DNA of 64,000 nucleotides from Methanoplanus endosymbiosus (GTDB lineage Archaea; Halobacteriota; Methanomicrobia; Methanomicrobiales; Methanomicrobiaceae), in assembly GCF_024662215.1 (NCBI RefSeq), contig NZ_CP096115.1, forward strand, positions 2,616,935 through 2,680,934, read 5' to 3'. Below, in pieces: positions 16,125 through 23,812 of this stretch. The notes beneath the pieces are model-generated. The model did no database searches. It was given only the letters and a program-made list of their open reading frames with translations, and had not been told where the DNA came from. A program made the translations under genes and the position numbers. Every line of letters begins with the position of its first letter. Within the stretch, counting starts at the first letter, position 1.

Positions 16125-16537
16125 TTTGTGCCTCTCAGCCAGCCGAACAGTCCACCTTTCTGCTCTCTCATTGCCTCACGTTGATAGTCTCTTTCTGATT
16201 CTACGTCGCGGTTGTATGGTTGCTGTGGTGCGGTAATTGGACGGTTTCCAAGACCTACCCCTTCAATCCTTCCGAGGCGGCGGCGTGACCTTGACAGGCT
16301 TTCATATGCCTCAGCGAATGCCCTTGCCTGGGGCAGCCCGCCGTAAGCTATGAAGGTTTCTTCATCGGCCATGCGGATTGCTGATATAGCATGTATCTGC
16401 TCCTCAGTGAGATCATAGAGTGAATCGTTAGATTCTGTCGCAAGGAATTTTTTAAACTGTAGGCTCTGGTGCTCCACGCTTTGGTTTGTGGCTGATTGTG
16501 CCTTCAGATTCTGCCGGATTGTTTCAGATGAATCCAT
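16121..16537 (-). CDS. Hypothetical structural-operon protein (138 aa)
   Basis: 138 residues, soluble, with a helical core (EEQIHAISAIRMADEETF; ARAFAEAYESLSRSRRRLG) and a Gln/Arg-rich C-terminal tail ending GGLFGWLRG. No membrane segment and no family recognised. It overlaps the downstream gene by four bases and lies 9 bases after the next one. Confidence 0.55.
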   Translation of the reverse strand: MDSSETIRQNLKAQSATNQSVEHQSLQFKKFLATESNDSLYDLTEEQIHAISAIRMADEETFIAYGGLPQARAFAEAYESLSRSRRRLGRIEGVGLGNRPITAPQQPYNRDVESERDYQREAMREQKGGLFGWLRGTK

Positions 16538-16546
16538 ATCCTCACC

Positions 16547-16954
16547 TCAAATAAGCAGGGCTAAAAATCCGAAGAGCAGCCCGCCGACAATGAAAGCTAT
16601 CGCGACTTTCCGGCTGTCATTATCCGGCTGCCATGCCACCCGCGAGACCGAGTTATCAACAATCTTTGCGATCTCCCAGCCGTTGAATGATACATCAAGG
16701 GCGGTGTATCCGTTTGCATCCGTTTCTCTCCGGAGAATTGCAGATCCTCCTGCTGCTTCATCCACCAGATAGCAGCGTATTGTTTTTCTGCCCATGATGA
16801 GATCGAGCGGGCGTTCATGGATTGCGAACTTCTGATCTCCGAATTCTACAGAGGCCAGATCATCGGCCAGCTGCATCTTTGTGATCCTGATTTCGGACAG
16901 TGTTTTGTCCAGGAGTCCCACCTGTATTTTTTTACCTCGTTTGAAGAATGACAT
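16547..16954 (-). CDS. C-terminally anchored membrane protein (135 aa)
   Basis: 135 residues. The soluble N-terminal 115 residues have mixed strands (TIRCYLVDEAAGGSAI), and a single membrane helix near residues 117-134 (VAIAFIVGGLLFGFLALL) ends the chain. Without a signal peptide it should face the cytoplasm, or the particle interior. No family recognised. It sits between the 321-residue membrane protein and a soluble protein in the structural operon. Confidence 0.6.
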   Translation of the reverse strand: MSFFKRGKKIQVGLLDKTLSEIRITKMQLADDLASVEFGDQKFAIHERPLDLIMGRKTIRCYLVDEAAGGSAILRRETDANGYTALDVSFNGWEIAKIVDNSVSRVAWQPDNDSRKVAIAFIVGGLLFGFLALLI

Positions 16955-16966
16955 TTTTTAGACCTC

Positions 16967-17932
16967 TTAAATCGGTTTTAGTGACTGGATGATTTCTGTA
17001 ATGACAGTAATTAGCCGGCTGAACAATTCGATAGCCCTGACTATCATCGAATACATGAATTCCACGAAAGCGATATGATTCTGCACGACCTTCCTGACCA
17101 GGGACGATAGGGTTCGGGTGGAGATGAGAGCATCTCCGAGGATGAAAAATTCCATTGTCAGGAATGTGAGTTCCGGATATTCGATAAAGATCAGAGAGAA
17201 CCAGAAGAATACTTCACTTATGATGATCTCTGCTAAGGTCAGTCCTGTTTCCAGATATTTCCCGATATAGGGTATATCGGCAGCAAAATTCAGGATGTTA
17301 TCCCATGTCCATTGAAAAAATAGATCTACCGTTGCTCCAATTTTAGCAAGCCAGTTATTTTCCTGCTGCTCTTTGAATTCTTCAGGAGTTGAGATGAATA
17401 TTGTAACGTCAGCCGGATCTGTAGTTGTGCCTGTTATATTTGCGAATGCTATTGAGGCCATCGCCGAAGATCCTTCTATTGTCATAAAAGGGTTAGCTCC
17501 TACCTCAGCCGGGAAAACGGCCTGTAATGGCAGGACAGATACAGATACATCAACGTCCAGCATCCAGTCAGTCTGAGTTACCCAGGGCTGCACATTCAGA
17601 TCATAGTCCAGGCTAAAAGGGGCAAGTTTTGAGAGGTGAATTGATTGTGTTGTGCCGTTTGGATATTGACAATCAATGTCAAAATTCCACCATCCCCATT
17701 CCTGATAACTTCCTACTGTCAGTAGATAATTATCACCATATGCGTTGAAATTGCCGGAGAAATTTCCGCCTGCCGGAAGGTTGGATACCCTTAGGCCGGA
17801 GAGCAGGAGACCCTCCGGAGCCTCAAAACTGAATGTCTGGATGTCCTCAAGGGTCTCTTCCTGAATGGCCATTGCTGCCGGACATGCCAGGGTAAGCAGC
17901 AGAAGCAGCACGGCAAAGATATTGAATCTCAT
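16967..17932 (-). CDS. Secreted multi-helix membrane protein (321 aa)
   Basis: 321 residues. Signal peptide at about residues 1-22 (FAVLLLLLTLACPAAMA). Residues 25-190 are an extracytoplasmic beta-rich domain; residues 215-320 hold several hydrophobic helices (EVFFWFSLIFIEYPELTFL; LISTRTLSSLVRKV). This layout resembles the multi-helix protein that follows the spike in pleolipovirus genomes, although sequence relationship is not shown. It lies 13 bases after the surface-protein gene. Confidence 0.65.
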   Translation of the reverse strand: MRFNIFAVLLLLLTLACPAAMAIQEETLEDIQTFSFEAPEGLLLSGLRVSNLPAGGNFSGNFNAYGDNYLLTVGSYQEWGWWNFDIDCQYPNGTTQSIHLSKLAPFSLDYDLNVQPWVTQTDWMLDVDVSVSVLPLQAVFPAEVGANPFMTIEGSSAMASIAFANITGTTTDPADVTIFISTPEEFKEQQENNWLAKIGATVDLFFQWTWDNILNFAADIPYIGKYLETGLTLAEIIISEVFFWFSLIFIEYPELTFLTMEFFILGDALISTRTLSSLVRKVVQNHIAFVEFMYSMIVRAIELFSRLITVITEIIQSLKPI

Positions 17933-17945
17933 ATCCTGCCTCTGA

Positions 17946-19631
17946 TTATTTCATGCCCCGTTTCATGACTGCAACTAAAAACATGATTGCAACTATACTG
18001 ACAATGCCGGGGATAATCCCATTCAGCTCTTCCATGCTGTCGTGTGCTGCCTGCCGGTGAGCAGGAATGTCAGAAGATGTGGGAGGGGTATCTCCCGGAC
18101 TTGTGGTTGGGGTTGGTTCTCCGGGGAGTATTACTCCTTCAGGTCTAAGGGATATAAATTCATTAATTGTATTTCCCGGCCAGCTCGGAGTGTAGGATCT
18201 GGTCACTGATTCATAGCCTGATTTTGTGATTTTGTAGGTTATTGGTACTGTTGTATTGATTTCAAAGCTGACATAACCGGAGGATGTTGTGAGTTTTGTC
18301 TCTCCATTAAGGACGACTGTTGCCGGACTGGTCAGCGGGGTTGAACTGCCAACGGCGTTAGTCTGTTCGGAGATGTAGAAATTATAAAGCCCTGAGCCTC
18401 CGCCTGGTTCTTCCACTGTCGGCACGAGATATATATCATTGTATGTGTCGCCGGTGAACATACTCTGAGATGGAGTTGAGGTTTGATTTTCGTAACCGGA
18501 AGCCTCAGCCCAGTATTCATACCAAATGTTTTTTGTGAGGAGAAAATCATCAGAGCCGGAGGGGAGGGTTTGATTGACAAGGTCGCTGCCGTCAAGTGCG
18601 CGATAATAGACTGTTGAGCCGGCTATGAGGGATGAATCAGCGAGGGACTTAACGCGGGTTATGACGGAGACGGTGTTTGATGGGATTATTCCTTCACCGA
18701 TTATATCATATACTATTTGTCCGTCCGGCAAATAACTTGATACATTTAATGGTAATAAGTGATATGGATATTCTCGTTCTCCACTCTCATACGAATTAAA
18801 CATTAATGTGCCTGTATCGTCGTGAATGCCTGTAACCCTTATATATGTATCAGAATCTATATTAATATAATTCACTCTATTAGCTTCATAATCAGACATA
18901 AGATTTAATTCATAATCGATAGTGAACGAAACTACATTAAAGTGTGCTGTGGTAATTGTTGATTTTGGTATAGCCGTTGTTGCAAAACCTGATATTGTCG
19001 CGCCTAAAAACAGTCTTTTACTCGTTTCTCCGCTTTCTTCCGTCCAATAGTTTCTCTTGCCCCATCGGTTAGATGTCACACTTATACCGTCAAAATTAAG
19101 TGTTGTGCTGTGTAAAGCTACTCCATCAGTAATTAATTTATCCGTATTAAAAGAAGACCACTGAATCCACATTTTTAAACCTGTATAAGCTGATGTTGTG
19201 GGGTTATACTGTTTTATTATGGTGGCTGTTCCTGTCCCATATGTTGTGCCTCCGGCCTGTAACTGTACTGCTGTTGTGGTAACATCAGAACCACTACATA
19301 CTACATAAGAATTCGTTTCAAAGCCAGTATAACTTAAACCTTTATAATTTCCCCAGCTACCAGTAAACATAATAGCTATGCCATGTGTACTGTAATCTTC
19401 ATAAGCATTATCTGTGTAACTATAACCCTGATAATAATCATACTGATAATCTTCATAAGTTTTACTAAATACTTCAGCATTAACCGGACTGCTGAACATC
19501 AGAACCGCAAGCCCTACAATCAACAGGAAGGGGGTGGCCTCCTTTAGCAGCTTCCGGATTTTCTTTTCTAATCTTTTTTCTGATTTCCTTATCTGAAGTT
19601 TGAGAGATCTTGATTCAGTTGTTACGTTCAT
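17946..19631 (-). CDS. Large surface/spike-like protein (561 aa)
   Basis: 561 residues, the largest element protein. A basic 31-residue N-terminus precedes a signal peptide ending in VNA (about residue 52). The ectodomain is Tyr/Ser/Thr-rich; two carboxypeptidase-regulatory or PEGA-like beta domains lie near residues 320-405 and 415-495. A Pro/Thr/Ser linker (about 496-525) leads to a single C-terminal helix (GIIPGIVSIVAIMFLVAV) with basic end. Signal peptide plus stalk plus C-terminal anchor is the design of archaeal viral spikes such as pleolipovirus VP4. It could instead be a host-like cell-surface protein. Confidence 0.7.
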   Translation of the reverse strand: MNVTTESRSLKLQIRKSEKRLEKKIRKLLKEATPFLLIVGLAVLMFSSPVNAEVFSKTYEDYQYDYYQGYSYTDNAYEDYSTHGIAIMFTGSWGNYKGLSYTGFETNSYVVCSGSDVTTTAVQLQAGGTTYGTGTATIIKQYNPTTSAYTGLKMWIQWSSFNTDKLITDGVALHSTTLNFDGISVTSNRWGKRNYWTEESGETSKRLFLGATISGFATTAIPKSTITTAHFNVVSFTIDYELNLMSDYEANRVNYINIDSDTYIRVTGIHDDTGTLMFNSYESGEREYPYHLLPLNVSSYLPDGQIVYDIIGEGIIPSNTVSVITRVKSLADSSLIAGSTVYYRALDGSDLVNQTLPSGSDDFLLTKNIWYEYWAEASGYENQTSTPSQSMFTGDTYNDIYLVPTVEEPGGGSGLYNFYISEQTNAVGSSTPLTSPATVVLNGETKLTTSSGYVSFEINTTVPITYKITKSGYESVTRSYTPSWPGNTINEFISLRPEGVILPGEPTPTTSPGDTPPTSSDIPAHRQAAHDSMEELNGIIPGIVSIVAIMFLVAVMKRGMK

Positions 19632-19660
19632 GATTTTACCTCCTGTCTTGTTTTATTCCT

Positions 19661-20035
19661 TTATTTCCGGAAAGCCCGTGCGAGAAGAATGAATCCTCCG
19701 AGGATTGCGAATACGAAAAGAGCGACTGAAAGCCCGACCGGTACGGACGCTTTGAAAAGTTCGATTGCGTTGAGCGGATCATTTAGGGTATCCCAGGTAT
19801 CCGGCTTGAAGACCATGACATAATGATTATCTTCATCGAGGATCACAGTGGCCGTGGTGTTGTACTCTCCTATGAAAGTCTCGTTATAGTCAGCATACGG
19901 GGCATATATCAGGATTTTTTGATTTTGTTCTATGCCCATGTCACTGAATGATATCACGACAGCTGACGCTGATGATACAAACAATGACAGAAAGATCAGG
20001 CATGTAAGGCATAAGAATGAAAAAGAGGGTTTCAT
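19661..20035 (-). CDS. Small signal-peptide, C-terminal anchor membrane protein
   Basis: 124 residues. Signal peptide at about residues 1-25 (SFLCLTCLIFLSLFVSSASA), a beta-rich ectodomain and one C-terminal helix at about 95-119 (VGLSVALFVFAILGGFILLA) with a basic end (RAFRK). A short, abundant-looking membrane protein just ahead of the spike gene is a candidate virion membrane protein. No family recognised. It is spaced 29 bases from the spike gene. Confidence 0.65.
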   Translation of the reverse strand: MKPSFSFLCLTCLIFLSLFVSSASAVVISFSDMGIEQNQKILIYAPYADYNETFIGEYNTTATVILDEDNHYVMVFKPDTWDTLNDPLNAIELFKASVPVGLSVALFVFAILGGFILLARAFRK

Positions 20036-20050
20036 GGGTATCTCCCTTCC

Positions 20051-20383
20051 TCACTTAAGAACAGACCTGATCATGTCCAGGAGACCATCAAGCAGGCCGG
20101 TTACGAATCCGATGATGATGAAGATGAACAGGATCGGCACGACCGCAATTGCCAGATCCCCGAATGAAGGCATCAGGTCGGCAACCTGATCAATCAGGGA
20201 TGTCATGCTGCTGAGATCCATTGTCGCAGTTTCGTTATCTGCTGCTGAGACTGGGGACATCATAAAGAGCGAGAAAACACATAGCAGCAGCAGATACTTA
20301 GGGGCAAGCACCTTACGCTTTAGCTGATCAAATTTTCCCTCCTGTTCTTCTTCTTCTTCCTTCCCGGAAATTCTTTCTTTCAT
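20051..20383 (-). CDS. Two-helix membrane protein, candidate virion membrane protein
   Basis: 110 residues. An acidic N-terminus (KEEEEEQEGKFDQLKRK) is followed by a signal-like helix ending SPVSAA (about residues 29-48) and a C-terminal helix at about 81-103 (AIAVVPILFIFIIIGFVTG). Small proteins with two hydrophobic segments form the envelope of pleolipo- and spindle-shaped archaeal viruses. It is the first gene of the structural operon and its ATG is about 25 bases from an A/T box, so it is likely leaderless and strongly expressed. Confidence 0.65.
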   Translation of the reverse strand: MKERISGKEEEEEQEGKFDQLKRKVLAPKYLLLLCVFSLFMMSPVSAADNETATMDLSSMTSLIDQVADLMPSFGDLAIAVVPILFIFIIIGFVTGLLDGLLDMIRSVLK

Positions 20384-20401
20384 GCTTTTCTGATAGAACA
20401 G

Positions 20402-20413
20402 ACATATAAATAG
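20402..20413 (-). promoter_or_regulatory. TATA box of structural operon
   Basis: On the minus strand CTATTTATATGT lies centred about 25 bases before the ATG at 20383, the standard distance from an archaeal TATA box to the start site. It implies a leaderless transcript for the structural operon. Confidence 0.6.
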
Positions 20414-20477
20414 AACTATATTTTTCCGGACTTCTCTGCCTTTTTGGTCAATTTGGACAATCAGAAGAGTTGTATAT

Positions 20478-20518
20478 GTTAGTACTAACTAACCTAAAGC
20501 GCCGCTTTTTTTGCGGCG
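20478..20518. terminator. Palindrome and GC hairpin between recombinase and structural operon
   Basis: GTTAGTACTAAC at 20478-20489 is a perfect 12-bp palindrome. CGCCGC at 20500-20505 pairs with GCGGCG at 20513-20518 around seven T bases. Together they lie after the leftward recombinase gene and before the structural promoter. A terminator or a protein-binding site is possible. Confidence 0.4.
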
Positions 20519-20703
20519 TGTGCCTGCCGTGGTGGGTGTGTTTGTCCAGGGCTTCCGGGGTCGGCTGTCCTGGCTTCGGAGGTTTCCGGAAGTTCGAGAT
20601 CCTTATGCTCACGGTTGGCAGGAGCTGTAAGAACAATTAATACAATGAGGAAAATTAGTTGGTTGAAAATACAAAATAGAATTCTATTAATTGTCTGATT
20701 CAA
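20494..20703 (-). CDS. Possible small membrane protein, TTG start
   Basis: 69 residues if started at the TTG at 20703, which overlaps the recombinase stop by 17 bases. A hydrophobic helix (FNQLIFLIVLIVLTAPA) is followed by a Pro/Ala/Lys-rich tail that reads through the GC hairpin. No internal Met offers a better start and no ribosome-binding site was seen. It may be chance. Confidence 0.3.
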   Translation of the reverse strand: MNQTINRILFCIFNQLIFLIVLIVLTAPANREHKDLELPETSEARTADPGSPGQTHPPRQAHAAKKAAL

Positions 20704-21349
20704 TCAGAGCCTTTACTTGATCTATCCTTTGCTGTGCTTCATACTCTTGACAGCGCTTGTAAAATGTTGCAACCGGGATATCCATAATCCTTGCAATGTT
20801 AGCCTTTGATATTTTCTTTGCTCTGTACTTCTCTACCTGTTCCCAATCGATAATCCGTTCAGGTCTTCCAAGCTTCTTACCTTCAGAGCGGGCACGATCC
20901 AAACCAAGTTTAATTCGTTCCTTTGTGTTCTCCAGCTCTCTCTGTGCAACCCATGACAGCACTGGTAAGATGATGCCATTCCGGATGGATCTGTCTTCAA
21001 CCTGAAACCATGATTCCATAGGGGATAAGGAATAGATCATTATGCCGTGCTGGGTTTCAATCTCCTCAATAAGTTTTAGGGTCTCTAAAAAAGTCCTGCC
21101 AAGTCTGGTAACCTCAAAGACATACAGCTTATCAATTTGTCCCTGATGGACATCTATGAACCTAAGCAGGTCTTTCATTCCTGCCCGCTTCTTTGGTTCA
21201 ACTGTCCCGGATACTCCTTCATCCATGAAGATACATTCAGGAGGCACACCCTGAGCGGCTATGGCCTGGATCTGATTCTTTATGATGGAAGATTCTTTAC
21301 TTGTCCTGGCATATCCTATGTTGATTTTTCCCGATTGATCTAAATCCAT
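20687..21349 (-). CDS. Serine recombinase (resolvase/invertase family)
   Basis: 220 residues. The N-terminal catalytic domain begins GYARTSKES, with the nucleophile Ser in ARTS near residue 17; arginines of the active site are in FEVTRLGRTF. The C-terminal part has GKKLGRPER and a Hin-like helix-turn-helix (ISKANIARIMDIPVATFYKR). Length fits small resolvases and DNA invertases rather than large integrases. It may resolve multimers or invert a segment; no clear paired crossover sites were identified next to it. Confidence 0.85.
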   Translation of the reverse strand: MDLDQSGKINIGYARTSKESSIIKNQIQAIAAQGVPPECIFMDEGVSGTVEPKKRAGMKDLLRFIDVHQGQIDKLYVFEVTRLGRTFLETLKLIEEIETQHGIMIYSLSPMESWFQVEDRSIRNGIILPVLSWVAQRELENTKERIKLGLDRARSEGKKLGRPERIIDWEQVEKYRAKKISKANIARIMDIPVATFYKRCQEYEAQQRIDQVKALIESDN

Positions 21350-21457
21350 GATTTAGATTATATTGTGTGGTATTAAATAACTATCTTTTTACAGAGGATA
21401 AATAGTAATATCAATCGGATGATTTTGATTAATATTTTAGTAAGATTTGATGAAGGG

Positions 21458-21555
21458 TTATTTCCCTTCTTCACCTTCTTTGATCTTGTTGATCTTGGAT
21501 TCTATATTTTCAATTCTTCTTTTTAGATTTTGTAATTTTTTTTAATTTCTTCCAT
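21458..21555 (-). pseudogene. Possible frame-broken coiled-coil microgene
   Basis: The minus strand reads MEEIKK, then shifts frame at a run of eight A bases into LQNLKRRIENIESKINKIKE. Adding one A would give a 32-residue heptad coiled coil from ATG 21555 to TAA 21458. It could be a mutated microgene, a slippage site, or chance in an A-rich region. Confidence 0.3.
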
Positions 21556-21626
21556 GTTGCTAATTCCTGTGGATGCAAGGACCAGCATTGTACTTACTGA
21601 CCTGGGCGCTGCTATCACGTGTCAGG

Positions 21627-22068
21627 GATGTCAACTAAAACCGGACACCTGATAAATGAATGTAAACCACCTGACATTAGTTAACATTGTAAATCTGAGT
21701 ATTGTTGGTAATTTCCGGAATAAAGCCGGATGCTTGCCCCTAACACCCCCTATGTTTTTAGTTAACAAGTTGGAAAAAACCCTCAGATTGTGTCCCGAAA
21801 AGCACTGCAAAGCCTGAGTGTGTGAGATATTCAAAAACTGATAAATCATTCTGTAATCGGGATTCAGGAGGCAGATTAAATAATATTGGTCTTTTAGATC
21901 CTGATACTTTCCGGAGCAGGGTTACCTGTATTTTTTCCCTGGATCTGCTGTAAATACCGTGAATGTAAACTAAGCTATCACCCCCCACTTGACAACTTGT
22001 AAACTAATATGTTAAGTTTCGTTGGATTCCTGAAAAAACGGCAGAATGGAATTATTTTAGTTGACATC
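21627..22068. repeat. Iteron-like TTAGTTnACA array
   Basis: At least six copies of a TTAGTT(G/A/T)ACA motif in both orientations lie in 440 bases with no convincing gene. TTTTAGTTGACATC is perfect at 22055-22068 and inverted at 21627-21640. TTTAGTTAACAAGTTG near 21757 and its inverted relative ACAACTTGTAAACTAAT at 21992-22008 form a second related pair; others are at 21676-21687 and 21965-21975 (inverted). Placement between the two recombinase genes suggests an origin or recombinase-binding region. Confidence 0.65.
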
Positions 22069-22175
22069 TTTTGAAGGTTCTATATATATGTTGTGGGGAG
22101 GTCTGGATATAGGTGTTAAATTTGCTTTAATTTCAAATTGGCTATGATATTATTGTTAAAATGGATTATAATTAA

Positions 22176-23411
22176 TTATTTGAGCATTTTATCAAGTATC
22201 ATATTGTATTCATCCAGCAGGTCCTGAAATCCCGGATTGTCATTTACCAGCCGGAGGATCTCCCCGTACAGATGATCAGTGTTTTCCTCAGATCCCGGAT
22301 GGAGAGGATTCCCACAATTGGAACAGAAAGCGTTGCCTGGTGGGTTTACCTTCTGACAGTTGCCACACGTGACCGGCATAAGGTGATCCTCTTTTGGTTT
22401 TATGTTCTCGATGCCGGCTCTCTGCAGAAATTCATTATCAATATCAGATTCAGAGAGGGAGACATAAACAGAGAACATTTCCGTATTCAGGTTATTCCAC
22501 ATTGACTTTTTGATTATGGACTCCTGGTAATTCTGCTGAATCATGTGAGTTATCCGGGTGTGCCTGAAGATATGCGGGTTGGTATTTTTTGTTATCCCTG
22601 CCCTCTTCTGTGCCCTCTGTAGGAGCCTTACAACTGCATCATAGTGTAATGCCTCCTTTTGTGCGAAATCAATAAACACAGGTGCATCAGGAGCTATATT
22701 CAGAGGATAATCATTCTTCCATGTTGCTAAGTATTCTGTAGAGATTACCAGCCTGCTGTATCTGTGCTGTTTGTTCTTTTGATCATCTATGTAGAGCTTT
22801 ACCCCGAATTCATCAAAGATTACATCACCCCAACAGAGCCGGCCGAGTTCCGCAACCCTGACACCGGATTCATAAAGCACTGCAATAAGCGCCCTGTCCC
22901 TTGAATTTTTGCAGGCCTGGATAAGTCTTAGGATTTCATCCGGGGTTAATATTTCATCAGGCCCTATTGTTGATCTTTCAGGCGGAAGCGGTTTTAAAGC
23001 TTTTATTTTTTTAACTGGCAGGTGTACATACTCTGAATCAACAAGCCATAACAGAAACGGCTTTAATATTGTGATATAATCCCGTTTTGTGTTTTGTTTA
23101 AAGGGTTTACCTCTCTGTGATAATCCGGTTTGCATCTTAGTTATGCCGGAATAAATATCCACGATAGAGCAGGATATGAAATCAGATGGCGTAAAACGGC
23201 GGAATCCAATAAGAGATGATGCAATTTTATTGCAGCGAATATCAGAGAGATTGTTTAAAGCCTGCCTTTCTAAGATATATTCAAGAATCAGATTTTTGTC
23301 AGATTCAGATATAATATCTTCTTTAAGTGCAGTATCAATTGCCTTATTATAGTCGTAATTTCGGCAATACTTGTAAAAATGAGCGTTTTTAGTGTTTGAC
23401 ATGATGACCAT
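22176..23411 (-). CDS. Tyrosine integrase with C-terminal zinc ribbon
   Basis: 411 residues. The catalytic arginine lies in ESGVRVAELGR near residue 187, HIFRHTRIT holds the HxxR box near residue 295, and the nucleophile Tyr is in FSVYVSLS near residue 331. A four-cysteine zinc ribbon (CGNCQK and CSNCGN) follows at about 358-377, common in archaeal integrases. The N-terminal 100 residues should be the arm/core binding domain. It is 64 bases from the tRNA-Glu 3' end, so it most likely catalysed integration there. Confidence 0.9.
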   Translation of the reverse strand: MVIMSNTKNAHFYKYCRNYDYNKAIDTALKEDIISESDKNLILEYILERQALNNLSDIRCNKIASSLIGFRRFTPSDFISCSIVDIYSGITKMQTGLSQRGKPFKQNTKRDYITILKPFLLWLVDSEYVHLPVKKIKALKPLPPERSTIGPDEILTPDEILRLIQACKNSRDRALIAVLYESGVRVAELGRLCWGDVIFDEFGVKLYIDDQKNKQHRYSRLVISTEYLATWKNDYPLNIAPDAPVFIDFAQKEALHYDAVVRLLQRAQKRAGITKNTNPHIFRHTRITHMIQQNYQESIIKKSMWNNLNTEMFSVYVSLSESDIDNEFLQRAGIENIKPKEDHLMPVTCGNCQKVNPPGNAFCSNCGNPLHPGSEENTDHLYGEILRLVNDNPGFQDLLDEYNMILDKMLK

Positions 23412-23474
23412 TTTTTTTAAGAGTTAAAGCCCTTATAAAAAGATCAAATCAAGCTTAAGAACAAACAATGTCCT

Positions 23475-23486
23475 ATGCTGCTATGG
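23475..23486. repeat. attR within tRNA-Glu 3' end
   Basis: ATGCTGCTATGG, identical to 6534-6545, covers the tRNA 3' flank, discriminator, acceptor strand and the T-stem edge. It marks the right end of the element and leaves the tRNA gene intact. Confidence 0.7.
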
Positions 23487-23548
23487 GGATTCGAACCCCA
23501 GTCGCCGGCGTGAAAGGCCGGCATGATTGGCCCCTACACTATAGCAGC
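23476..23548 (-). tRNA. tRNA-Glu (UUC)
   Basis: 73 bases on the minus strand. The acceptor GCTGCTA pairs with TAGCAGC, the anticodon stem CCGGC/GCCGG encloses the loop CTTTCAC with anticodon TTC, and the T-arm TGGGG-TTCGAAT-CCCCA is canonical. The 3' CCA is not encoded. It is the integration target of the element on its left. Confidence 0.95.
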
Positions 23549-23812
23549 AATGGTGCTCCGTTGAGTCATCAGCGTTGCCTTACTATCTACGCACTGTGTG
23601 GTTATATAGCTTTTGAAATTGTTCTGGCTGATTTTGCTCAGGTTCTGATTTGGTTCTGCCGGCGGGAAATTGTGAACTTTAAAGCCCTGATCCGGATGGC
23701 AGATTCTATTATAATATGTTTGGGGAGATCAGGGTGAAAAACCCGTAAAAATGTTTTTAAGTGGTAAAAATTCCGGAATATGATTGGTTTGTCCGGAAAT
23801 TTCTAAATCCGG

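Larger units (their letters stand above)
6534..23486. mobile_element. Integrated provirus-like element in tRNA-Glu
   Basis: About 17 kb. The sequence ATGCTGCTATGG occurs at 6534-6545 and again at 23475-23486, where it is the 3' end of the tRNA-Glu gene. A tyrosine integrase lies 64 bases from the tRNA. Inside are almost only unknown small genes, a HerA/FtsK-type ATPase, signal-peptide and membrane proteins, RHH and HTH regulators and a serine recombinase; outside are conserved housekeeping genes. Most inside genes run leftward in overlapping series. I infer an integrated virus with membrane structural proteins (pleolipovirus-like or spindle-virus-like); an integrated plasmid is the alternative. 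Confidence 0.85.

Noticed and set aside
21631-21988. Two short minus-strand frames in the iteron array as genes
   Set aside because: They run through the repeated motifs, lack ribosome-binding sites and look non-protein in composition.
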